A stretch of 64,000 nt of DNA. Origin: Pseudobdellovibrionaceae bacterium (GTDB lineage: Bacteria; Bdellovibrionota; Bdellovibrionia; Bdellovibrionales; UBA1609). The stretch covers positions 62,001 to 126,000 of the forward strand of contig JACKAM010000002.1 in NCBI GenBank assembly GCA_020635075.1, read 5' to 3'. The notes under the pieces were generated by a model. It saw only the letters and a program-made list of their open reading frames with translations, ran no database searches and was not told where the DNA came from. The position numbers and the translations under genes were made by a program. This document shows, piece by piece, positions 54,542 to 62,271 of the stretch (position 1 is its first letter; each line of letters begins with the position of its first letter).

Positions 54542-56284
54542 ATGCTCTTGCGCAATCCTTTCGGCTTCTATTTTCGTAAGGACTGGAAGCTCTTCGCAAT
54601 GGGCCTGATTGCCCTGCTTCTCACCAACTCTTTCGACGCCATTCCGCCCTACCTGATCGGGATGGCCATCGACCAGATCTCCAACCAAACGGGTTGGAAA
54701 AGTCTTGGCCAAACAGTGGGTTTGCTGCTGGCTGCCTCGGCCTGTCTGGCGGTTTGCCGGTACTGGTGGCGGATTTTTTGGGGTCGCTTTCATCATGGTG
54801 TGGCTGAAGATCTGCGCAATCGCATCTTTGACAAGTTTTTGGATCTAGGCCCCAGCTTTTACCAGAAACGTCCGGTGGGGGAACTCATGAGTCTCATCAC
54901 CAACGATGTAAACTCCTTTCGCATGGCCATCGGTCCGGGGATGCTGATTTTGGCCGATGCCTTATTTATTCTATTTATTGTTCCTCCGTTGATGATGAGT
55001 CTTTCCCTGTCCTGGACATGGAAAACCCTGATCTTGATGCCCATTATTCCTCCCCTGATTGCGCGAATTCTGAAGCTCATCCATGAGAATTATCGCACCC
55101 AGCAAAATAAATTTGGCGAAATGTCGGGCTCGGCCCAGGAAATTGTCTCTGGTATTCGCGTGATCAAAAGCTATGCTCAGGAACTGAATCAAACGAGATT
55201 GTTCAACGTCTTCAGCCGCAACTTTGAACTGGCCTGTAACGACGTGGCTCGGGTAGATGCCTTCTTCACACCTGTGATGGAATTTGGCGTGGCCATTGGA
55301 TCCGTAATTCTTCTCCTCATCGGCGCTCCAGAGGTGATGAGTGGGGCGGTGACGGTTGGCGCCTTTTTTACCTTTTATCAGTACATTCAACGGATGATCT
55401 GGCCAATGACAGCCATTGGAATCGGTTTTACCTTTGTTCAGCAGGGGCGGGCTTCGTTTAGCCGCATTCTCGATCTTTTGAAGACCGAAAATGATGTCCC
55501 CGATGTGGGTGAACGGGAAGTCGCGAGCTTTGAAGAACTCAAGGTCGATCGTCTTACCTTCTCCTATCCAGGAAATGACCGCCCCGTCCTAAAGGGAGTG
55601 TCCTTTGATCTCAAGGCCGGAGAGACCTTGGGGGTTGTGGGCTCCATTGGTTCCGGCAAGTCAACTTTGGTTGACCTCCTCTGCCGCTTGTACCCTGTTC
55701 CAGAGGAATCCATTCGCTACAATGGAGTTCCGGTAGAACAACTGCAAAAGAAAAGTCTGCGTCGATTGGTGAGCCTAGTGCCACAGGACGCCTTTTTGTT
55801 TTCCAAAAAGATCCAAGAGAATATTGCCCTCGGCCGAAATGAATGGACGATGGATGAAATCCGCTCCATGAGTGAGCTTGTCAATATCGCAGGAGAGGTC
55901 GATGAAATCCCCGAAGCCTACGACGCCTATTTAGGTGAGCGAGGGGTGAACCTTTCCGGTGGTCAGAAGCAGCGGTTGACCATCGCCCGGGCGCTAATGG
56001 CCAATACTCCTATTGTCATCTTTGATGACTCTTTGAGTGCCGTGGACGCCAAAACTGAAAGAAACATCCTACAAAGTCTTCGGGGTCGATACCTGGCTGG
56101 CAAAGATCGAGTCACGGTGATTTTGGTATCCCATCGTATTGCCAGTCTTAAGTGGGCGGATCGCATTCTTGTCCTCAATGAAGGTCAGGTGGAAGCATTC
56201 GGATCTCACGATGCCTTGATGGAATCGAGCTCAACTTATCGCCATTTGGTTGAACTGCAGAGCGAAGGGAGGAGTCTGGCATGA
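54542..56284 (+). CDS. ABC exporter half-transporter, degenerate-site subunit
   Basis: 580 residues from ATG 54542 (GGGAGAAGGG just upstream); GTG 54485 with GGGAG is an alternative start. Six membrane helices (residues about 15-300) are followed by a nucleotide-binding domain: Walker A GSIGSGKST, Q-loop VPQDAFLF, signature LSGGQKQR, Walker B VIFDDS and switch SHRIAS. The catalytic Glu after Walker B is Asp here, the mark of the non-hydrolysing site in heterodimeric exporters. It overlaps the next gene by 4 bases (ATGA). Export substrate unknown; drug or lipid export is typical of the MdlA/YheI/BmrC-like group. Confidence 0.9.
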   Translation: MLLRNPFGFYFRKDWKLFAMGLIALLLTNSFDAIPPYLIGMAIDQISNQTGWKSLGQTVGLLLAASACLAVCRYWWRIFWGRFHHGVAEDLRNRIFDKFLDLGPSFYQKRPVGELMSLITNDVNSFRMAIGPGMLILADALFILFIVPPLMMSLSLSWTWKTLILMPIIPPLIARILKLIHENYRTQQNKFGEMSGSAQEIVSGIRVIKSYAQELNQTRLFNVFSRNFELACNDVARVDAFFTPVMEFGVAIGSVILLLIGAPEVMSGAVTVGAFFTFYQYIQRMIWPMTAIGIGFTFVQQGRASFSRILDLLKTENDVPDVGEREVASFEELKVDRLTFSYPGNDRPVLKGVSFDLKAGETLGVVGSIGSGKSTLVDLLCRLYPVPEESIRYNGVPVEQLQKKSLRRLVSLVPQDAFLFSKKIQENIALGRNEWTMDEIRSMSELVNIAGEVDEIPEAYDAYLGERGVNLSGGQKQRLTIARALMANTPIVIFDDSLSAVDAKTERNILQSLRGRYLAGKDRVTVILVSHRIASLKWADRILVLNEGQVEAFGSHDALMESSSTYRHLVELQSEGRSLA

Positions 56285-58143
56285 GTAAAAAGGTAGACAA
56301 GACCCGCCACTCTTACTTTCAAGAGGATCAGGTTCAAAGCGAAATGGGTTTCACCGCCTTTATTCGCAAGATATTTCCCTACATGTGGGCACATAAGCCA
56401 GGACTCTTGAGTCTCATTGCTGTGGTGATCCTCTATGCGGTAGCCGGACGGATGCTGCCCATCTTCTTTGGTTACGCCATTGACGAGGGCATCAAAAAGA
56501 GCGACATGCGGGTGGTCCTGTGGATTGCCGTTGCCTATTTGGTTTTGGAAGTCGTCCGCTCAACCCTGTACTTTGCCCAAAGCTACGGAATTCAGAGGCT
56601 CGGCAATCGAATTCTTTTTGAATTGCGCGAAAAACTCATCGGCCATGTTCAATCCTTACCTCTGGTCTACTTCGACAAAAATCCAGTTGGCCGCACAGTG
56701 ACTCGGGTGACCAATGATATTGCTGCCCTTGGCGAAATGTTCAGCATGGGCTTTACCGCCATTTTTGTTAATGGTGTGGAGATGATCGCCATCCTGATCG
56801 CCATGTCTTTGATTTCTGTGAAGTTGACTGTGGTGACCATCGCGATCGCACCTGTTTTGACCGTGGTTTCTCTTCATTTGAGCCGGAAAATACGCGCAGT
56901 TTTCAAAGAAGCAAAACAGAAACTGGCCACCATCAATGCCTTTACTGCCGAAAGCCTCAACGGCATGAAGGTCCTTCAGCTCTTTGACAAGACCGCCGAT
57001 CGCCAGCGGGAGTTTAATCGCCACTCTGAGTCCTACAAGGTCCTTAGCCTTAAAACGGTCAAACTGTTTGCAACCCTGTGGCCCATCCTAGAATTTTTCA
57101 ATGCTGCCACCATTACCACGGCTCTTTTTGTGGGCGGCCTTTACTACAAGGAGTTTGGTCTTTCCATCGGTGCACTGTCGGCCTTTTTACTTCTGGTACA
57201 GAGCTTTTTCCATCCCCTGCGAGTCATTCTTGAACGCTACACCCAGTTTCAAAATAGTCTGGCCAGTGCCGATCGTATTTTCTCTTTAATGGAGGAAAAA
57301 ACCGAGGTTCTGGGGGGCACCCCCCTACCCTTCACAAGATTGAGTGGCCAGCTGACTCTGGAAAACCTTTCTCATCGCTATGGAAAGGAAAATCCCTGGG
57401 CCCTCAAAGATATCAATTTGGAAATTCGTGCAGGTGAGTCTCTCGCCCTGGTGGGACGGACCGGAAGTGGCAAAACCACCTTGATATCTCTTCTGCAACG
57501 ACTTTACAGCCAAACCGAAGGGTGTGTCATTGTCGATGGTCAACCCTTGAAGAATATTGCACCCAGAGATTGGCGGCGCCGTGTGGGTGTTGTTCTTCAG
57601 GATAATTTTATATTCCGTGGAACCATTGCCAGTAATATCAGCCTGGAAAATCCAGATATCTCGAAAGAGAGAATTGAATGGGCCGCCAGAGAGGCTGGTT
57701 GTGATCGATTGCTTGCGACACACGAAGGTGGCTTGGATGCGAAGGTTGAAGAGCGTGGCAACAACTTAAGCGTCGGAGAGCGCCAGCTGATTGCCTTTGC
57801 CCGCGTGCTGGCTTTTGATCCGGATATTCTGATCCTCGATGAGGCCACGGCCAACATTGACTCTCTCAGTGAGCTTCTCATCCAACAAGCAACGGAACGG
57901 GTGACAAAGGGGCGAACAAGTTTGATTATTGCCCATAGACTGTCGACGATTTTGAATTGTGACCGTATCGCCGTACTAGATAAGGCCAGGCTCATTGAAG
58001 TGGGCTCTCACCGTGAGCTCCTCGACCGGAAGGGCAAGTACTTCGAGCTCTATCACTCCCAATTCAAGGAGGATGATAGCGGGCAAGTGGTGTTCGAGGA
58101 CCAACACACGCCCCTGCCTGATGACCCAATCCTGAGCACTTAG
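56281..58143 (+). CDS. ABC exporter half-transporter, catalytic subunit
   Basis: 620 residues. Six membrane helices after a 45-residue cytoplasmic N-terminus, then Walker A GRTGSGKTT, Q-loop VLQDNFIF, Walker B ILILDEATANID with the catalytic Glu, and switch AHRLST. Its signature is LSVGERQ, not LSGGERQ, which weakens the site shared with the partner's Walker A. Together the two proteins have one good and one poor ATP site, as known for MdlAB/BmrCD/TM287-288 type pairs. A 50-residue acidic tail follows the domain. Confidence 0.91.
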   Translation: MSKKVDKTRHSYFQEDQVQSEMGFTAFIRKIFPYMWAHKPGLLSLIAVVILYAVAGRMLPIFFGYAIDEGIKKSDMRVVLWIAVAYLVLEVVRSTLYFAQSYGIQRLGNRILFELREKLIGHVQSLPLVYFDKNPVGRTVTRVTNDIAALGEMFSMGFTAIFVNGVEMIAILIAMSLISVKLTVVTIAIAPVLTVVSLHLSRKIRAVFKEAKQKLATINAFTAESLNGMKVLQLFDKTADRQREFNRHSESYKVLSLKTVKLFATLWPILEFFNAATITTALFVGGLYYKEFGLSIGALSAFLLLVQSFFHPLRVILERYTQFQNSLASADRIFSLMEEKTEVLGGTPLPFTRLSGQLTLENLSHRYGKENPWALKDINLEIRAGESLALVGRTGSGKTTLISLLQRLYSQTEGCVIVDGQPLKNIAPRDWRRRVGVVLQDNFIFRGTIASNISLENPDISKERIEWAAREAGCDRLLATHEGGLDAKVEERGNNLSVGERQLIAFARVLAFDPDILILDEATANIDSLSELLIQQATERVTKGRTSLIIAHRLSTILNCDRIAVLDKARLIEVGSHRELLDRKGKYFELYHSQFKEDDSGQVVFEDQHTPLPDDPILST

Positions 58144-58344
58144 CTGTCGTTAGATTTTGCAGCTGTTTGCTCTCTGTACAAGAGTTGCTGACACCCATTT
58201 TTCACTTCTGTCTCAAACTGAGAAAGTTGACCAAAAACTGATCTTAGTTCTTCAATTTCCCGCTCTTTTCACCGATTTAGGGTATTATTAACCTAGTACG
58301 TTCCGTGACTATTTTTCTTGCACATTTTGACTCGGGGGATATCT

Positions 58345-59853
58345 ATGAAGCGCGAAGTAAACTTCACGGAACCAGGCTGGTTTTGTCGAAGCACCACCTT
58401 TTCCTTATTTGTACTCTTTCTTTCATTTGGATTTGCATTGCAGGTGCAGGCTGATTGCCTAAATGAAGACGGTATCTGTTATGACTCAGGCTCATGGAAG
58501 CCACCTGTCGCCCCTTCAGCGACCGTGACCACTCCTCCTGCCTCAGGGCAAACCGTGGCTGGTAACTCATACGCCGGTGAATTTGATGGTGTTGATATCC
58601 AAGGTCCGCCAGAAACGATCCAGCACACTCCGGAGATGGACTTTGGTGCGACAAATGTCGACAATAGTGACTTTGCTGGGGTTGGGCCCGATGGCGGAGC
58701 GGCGACAACCTCCAAGTGCAATAGCGCCTACATTCAGGCTTCCAACTCTTGTGTTAACGCTGCAAAGACGGCTGATACGGTTGGGGGCGCAGCGATCGCC
58801 GGTGAGAGTAGTAAGGCTCACAATGGTAGCATCCAGGGTGGTGCTCAAGGATTGAAAAACTCGAGCGAGATCGCCGCAGGCGGAAACCAAGCTGTTGCGG
58901 CCACCTGCGAACAAGCTCGTCAGTATTGTAGTAGCATGTGTAGTGCCGCCATCACCACTCACAACAATCGCTCACAGATGGCGGCCCAGGCTGGACGAGT
59001 TGAGACTGCCACACGAGAGACCGACTTGGCAAAGGCTGCCAAAGAAACCCAGGCTAAATGTAATGTCAACTTAGGAACAATGTCAGGAATCTCAACCACC
59101 CAGGCCGTCGCTCTTGGTGGTGCCGCTCTGTTAGCCGGCGGAGTGCTACTGGCGACAAAGTCTGGTGGAAAAAAGGGTGACTCAGCCGCTCCTGGAGGAC
59201 CTGGTGGCCCTGGTGGTGGTGGCGGAGGCGGTGGAAGTGGCCCTGGAAGTGGTATTGATGCAGAGAAATTCTGGGCTGACAACCAATGTGACAAAGTCAT
59301 CAAGGGGGAAATCGAAGCCTCGGATGATATTAAAGACACCTGTCGCACCATTGCCGGACAACTGGGCTATGGCAACCTGGTCCTTGGTAGCTGTGCCGAT
59401 GAGGGACAACATTCCACCCCTGCTTGCTTTGACCCACTCAATGACTATTGCATGACCATCGACGCATCGACACGTCTTGAGGACAGTTATTGTGCGAGCT
59501 TTTGTGGAAAGGTCGACCACGCGGACTCCTGTCAACAGGCGGTCGCTCCCGGGGGAGGAACTCCAACTCCTTTTTCTAGCCCAAGCGGTTCGACAACATC
59601 TTCGAGCACGGCAACTCCTTTTAGCTCGGGCGGATCATCGGGCGGCAGCACAACCAGCGCCTCGACTGGTACGACAACTTCGTTTGCATCCACAGGAACC
59701 GCCTCAAATCAGGCCATGGATTGCTCCCACCCACAGATGGTGGGTCAACAGCAGTGTTATCAGCCTATGCGGCAGTATTGCTCTCAATACGGCACCCGAG
59801 GAAAGGGTTGCGCCGGCTTTTGCCAGATTTATAAGAATATCTGTCCGAACTAA
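58345..59853 (+). CDS. Secreted Cys-rich low-complexity protein of unknown function
   Basis: 502 residues from ATG 58345 (GGGGA 5 bases upstream; ATG 58318 in frame is less likely). An N-terminal hydrophobic segment ends near QVQA. About 20 cysteines follow in clusters (CEQARQYCSSMC; CRTIAG; YCMTID; YCASFCGK; CSHPQ, CYQPMRQYC, CAGFCQIYKNIC). A helix-forming VALGGAALLAGGVLLAT segment (about residue 256-272) could span a membrane; a Gly-rich linker and a Ser/Thr-rich stretch (about 410-455) flank the cysteine modules. The CQQ/CYQPMRQYCSQYG repeats suggest a disulfide-bonded surface or periplasmic protein. No family was recognised. The 201 bases before it show no gene. Confidence 0.7.
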   Translation: MKREVNFTEPGWFCRSTTFSLFVLFLSFGFALQVQADCLNEDGICYDSGSWKPPVAPSATVTTPPASGQTVAGNSYAGEFDGVDIQGPPETIQHTPEMDFGATNVDNSDFAGVGPDGGAATTSKCNSAYIQASNSCVNAAKTADTVGGAAIAGESSKAHNGSIQGGAQGLKNSSEIAAGGNQAVAATCEQARQYCSSMCSAAITTHNNRSQMAAQAGRVETATRETDLAKAAKETQAKCNVNLGTMSGISTTQAVALGGAALLAGGVLLATKSGGKKGDSAAPGGPGGPGGGGGGGGSGPGSGIDAEKFWADNQCDKVIKGEIEASDDIKDTCRTIAGQLGYGNLVLGSCADEGQHSTPACFDPLNDYCMTIDASTRLEDSYCASFCGKVDHADSCQQAVAPGGGTPTPFSSPSGSTTSSSTATPFSSGGSSGGSTTSASTGTTTSFASTGTASNQAMDCSHPQMVGQQQCYQPMRQYCSQYGTRGKGCAGFCQIYKNICPN

Positions 59854-59882
59854 CATTGAATTTTGGAGAATTTAGATCTCAC

Positions 59883-59914
59883 AGGCCGGCTTCAACGAAG
59901 TCGGCCTTTTACTT
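59883..59914 (+). terminator. Rho-independent terminator after the Cys-rich protein
   Basis: Eleven-base-pair stem AGGCCGGCTTC/GAAGTCGGCCT (one G-T pair, 3-base loop) followed by TTTACTTT. It overlaps the stop codon of the converging TolB-like gene; on the minus strand no T tract follows, so it serves the plus strand. Confidence 0.8.
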
Positions 59915-60967
59915 TCCATCGGTTGGCAGGACAGCATCACTCCATTGGGGGTCATAGTAGTGGAAGGTGTCGTAGGTCAAGCGGCGCACATTGCGACCGG
60001 TGGAATCGATGATGTAAAGCTGGTTATATCCTGTTCGGTCGCTAGTAAAGATGATCTGCTTGCCGTCGGGAGAAAAATCGGGGGATTCATTGTTCGCCCA
60101 GATTCCCGAGGGGCTCTTGGCGCGAGTGATTTTCCGCAGGTTTTTTCCGGTAGAATGGACAATAAAAAGATCAAAATGGCCTTTTAAATACCCCTGAAAC
60201 ACTAATTGCTCTCCGTTGGGAGACCATCTTGGATGAGTATTGTATTTACCTGCAAAAAGGATTCGCGTGTCTTCCTTCGACTTTAAATCCCTAATGTAAA
60301 GTGTTGGTCGTCCATCTCGGTCAGACACAAACGCCATCCTTGTGCCATCGGGGGATATGGCTGGCTCGGAGGAATGAACCCTGCCCTTTAGAGTCTTCCC
60401 CTTTTTTGTCAAGGTTCTCATCCGTTTTCCATGGGTCACTCGAGAAAAATCCTTTCCGTCTAAGCCGATCCTGAATATATCTAACACCTTCCCTTGCTTA
60501 ATCGTGAAATAGACGTTTCTGCCTTTAACATCAAAACTCCCAGCAAGATTCAGTCCCCTTTTGTAAGACAATAATTTTCGCTCACGAGTCATAAGATTAT
60601 AGAGAAATAAATCTGCATTGCGGATCTTCTCCTTCTTGTGAAACACGTAGGACGTGTAGACAATCCAAGGCCCAATATTTGAAAAAACCGGTCGGACAGA
60701 GGCCGATCGATGATCGGTGACCTGTCTTTGCCGACCAGATTTTAAATCCATAATGAATACTTCTTTAACTTCTTGTTTGGGCAATACTTCGATTGGCTGC
60801 TTCATGGATCGGGAGTAAAGTATCTGCCCGTCAAAATCACCGATTCCCGATTTTGATATTTGTAAGATGGGAATGCCGACAAAGTGCAAAGCCAAGGCCG
60901 TTATACCCACAAGCATTAACAGGCCGACTATCAGCCGAGGCCCATAATCCTTTAACCAACTACCCAT
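59909..60967 (-). CDS. Membrane-anchored TolB-like beta-propeller protein
   Basis: 352 residues. One N-terminal membrane segment (about 12-34) anchors a periplasmic domain of PD40/WD40-like TolB repeats: ISPDGTRMAFVSDRDGRPTLYIRDL, RWSPNGEQLVFQG, FSPDGKQIIFTSDRTGYNQLYIID (each shown here for its SPDG/SDR core). True TolB has a cleaved signal peptide and sits beside pal and tolQRA; here there is a membrane anchor and no tol gene, so it is a relative, not TolB itself. Ends opposite the Cys-rich protein gene. Follows the four-helix protein by 13 bases. Confidence 0.8.
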   Translation of the reverse strand: MGSWLKDYGPRLIVGLLMLVGITALALHFVGIPILQISKSGIGDFDGQILYSRSMKQPIEVLPKQEVKEVFIMDLKSGRQRQVTDHRSASVRPVFSNIGPWIVYTSYVFHKKEKIRNADLFLYNLMTRERKLLSYKRGLNLAGSFDVKGRNVYFTIKQGKVLDIFRIGLDGKDFSRVTHGKRMRTLTKKGKTLKGRVHSSEPAISPDGTRMAFVSDRDGRPTLYIRDLKSKEDTRILFAGKYNTHPRWSPNGEQLVFQGYLKGHFDLFIVHSTGKNLRKITRAKSPSGIWANNESPDFSPDGKQIIFTSDRTGYNQLYIIDSTGRNVRRLTYDTFHYYDPQWSDAVLPTDGK

Positions 60968-60980
60968 GAGCTAATACCTC

Positions 60981-61520
60981 TCAATACCTACGCCGATCAG
61001 ATCTTCTCCCGCTACCCACGCGAAGACGGGGAAAGTGCCAGGCCATTAGTAAAACGCCACCAAGCCAAAAGGGCATGAACTCAGAAAACCGTCCGGAGAC
61101 CATCGACCAAACCAAACCAAAAATAATGACCGATTCCGCCAGAGCCAAGGCTACGATGTGTGCCACTAGCCACTGTGAATAAGCAAGAATAAAGGCCTTG
61201 GTCTGTGGGTCGGCTTCGGCAATAGCTCTTTGCTGATCATCACTCATTACCTTAACGTGATTGGGTTCCCCGCCCACAGGACGGCTAAGCATCCAGTTCT
61301 TGGCCAAGATACTACTGATTGCCATCCCCACCGACAGGAGGACTAAGATCTGAAAGAACACATCACCCGGACCTTGGTCTGCAGAGAGTTCTTTTTGTGC
61401 GCTCATGATGTAGGCCACATAGGCGTAGACGCCAGAGGCCAAAACCAGCGCCCCCCAAATGATTCGACCTATCATCAAGTATTGCCGTACCAGCTGCTGG
61501 GCAGTTTTCGGGGTATCCAT
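60981..61520 (-). CDS. Four-helix membrane protein of unknown function
   Basis: 179 residues from ATG 61520 (weak ribosome site; the frame extends to 61559). Membrane segments at about 19-38, 54-73, 119-138 and 146-160, with a soluble loop between the second and third and a basic Arg-rich C-terminus (SGRRSDRRRY). No family was recognised. It lies 13 bases before the TolB-like gene on the same strand, so the two probably form one transcript. Confidence 0.6.
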   Translation of the reverse strand: MDTPKTAQQLVRQYLMIGRIIWGALVLASGVYAYVAYIMSAQKELSADQGPGDVFFQILVLLSVGMAISSILAKNWMLSRPVGGEPNHVKVMSDDQQRAIAEADPQTKAFILAYSQWLVAHIVALALAESVIIFGLVWSMVSGRFSEFMPFWLGGVLLMAWHFPRLRVGSGRRSDRRRY

Positions 61521-61555
61521 TCTGATAATTTCAACACAGCCAGCAATTGGGGTCA

Positions 61556-61591
61556 GCAAAAAAGAAAAAGGCCATCCCTTGGGACGGCCTT
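61556..61591 (-). terminator. Rho-independent terminator of the coiled-coil gene
   Basis: On the minus strand AAGGCCGTCCC-AA-GGGATGGCCTT (one G-T pair) is followed by TTTCTTTTTT, about 30 bases past the stop of the coiled-coil gene. It separates that gene from the four-helix/TolB-like pair. Confidence 0.85.
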
Positions 61592-61619
61592 GTGGCTTCC
61601 TCTGGAGCGGGCGCTCTCT

Positions 61620-62252
61620 TTATTCAGCCATCTTCTTGAATTCTGTATGGGACTTTTCAGCGATTTTTCTTTCTTTGTTCCAACGGCTGGTCTCTTTGGC
61701 ATAGGACTTCCGTTTTTCTTGCCACTTTTCAAGGCTCGCCTTGGCTTTTACTTCCTTCTTGTCGATCTCAGCCAGTAGTTCGCCCATCATTTTCTTTTGA
61801 TTATCCCAGTCAATTTTCTCCTGGTCGATCTCAATCATTTTAGAATCGTAAGCCTTGATATTTGCTTCGCGCTGAACTTTGTTTTTCTCCATCTTCGCCA
61901 ACAGAGCCTTTACCTTTTCGATCTCCTTCAGATCTTCAGCAAGCTTCTTTTGTTCAGCCGTTTTAAGCTGACCCAACTGACCCTTCATTTTATCCAGAGC
62001 TAGTTTGTTTTTTTCAAAATCCTTGTCGTTCTTTTGCAGCTGCTTTTTCTTTTTGGCCAGCTCTTCAAGTGCCTTTTTGGCCTCACCCTCATTATTAGTA
62101 GAGATCTCCAAATTCTTTTGGTACTGCTCGTAGTTGGCCTGGCTATTTTCCTCATTGGCCTTCAATAATTCAAGGTTGGCCTCTACGTCCGTCCGTGCCT
62201 GAGCAACTCCCATCATTCCCATTAAGGCAAACAACACTGTTAAATGCTTCAT
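61620..62252 (-). CDS. Secreted coiled-coil protein
   Basis: 210 residues from ATG 62252 (GGAG 6 bases upstream; the frame extends to 62282). A signal peptide (HLTVLFALMGMMGVAQA) is followed by an almost unbroken Lys/Glu/Gln-rich coiled coil (about 25-205) without cysteines. Such proteins act as periplasmic rods or scaffolds; the function is not known. It starts 20 bases after the TPR gene and so is probably made with it. Confidence 0.75.
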   Translation of the reverse strand: MKHLTVLFALMGMMGVAQARTDVEANLELLKANEENSQANYEQYQKNLEISTNNEGEAKKALEELAKKKKQLQKNDKDFEKNKLALDKMKGQLGQLKTAEQKKLAEDLKEIEKVKALLAKMEKNKVQREANIKAYDSKMIEIDQEKIDWDNQKKMMGELLAEIDKKEVKAKASLEKWQEKRKSYAKETSRWNKERKIAEKSHTEFKKMAE

Positions 62253-62271
62253 CTTAATCTCCCTCAATTTT

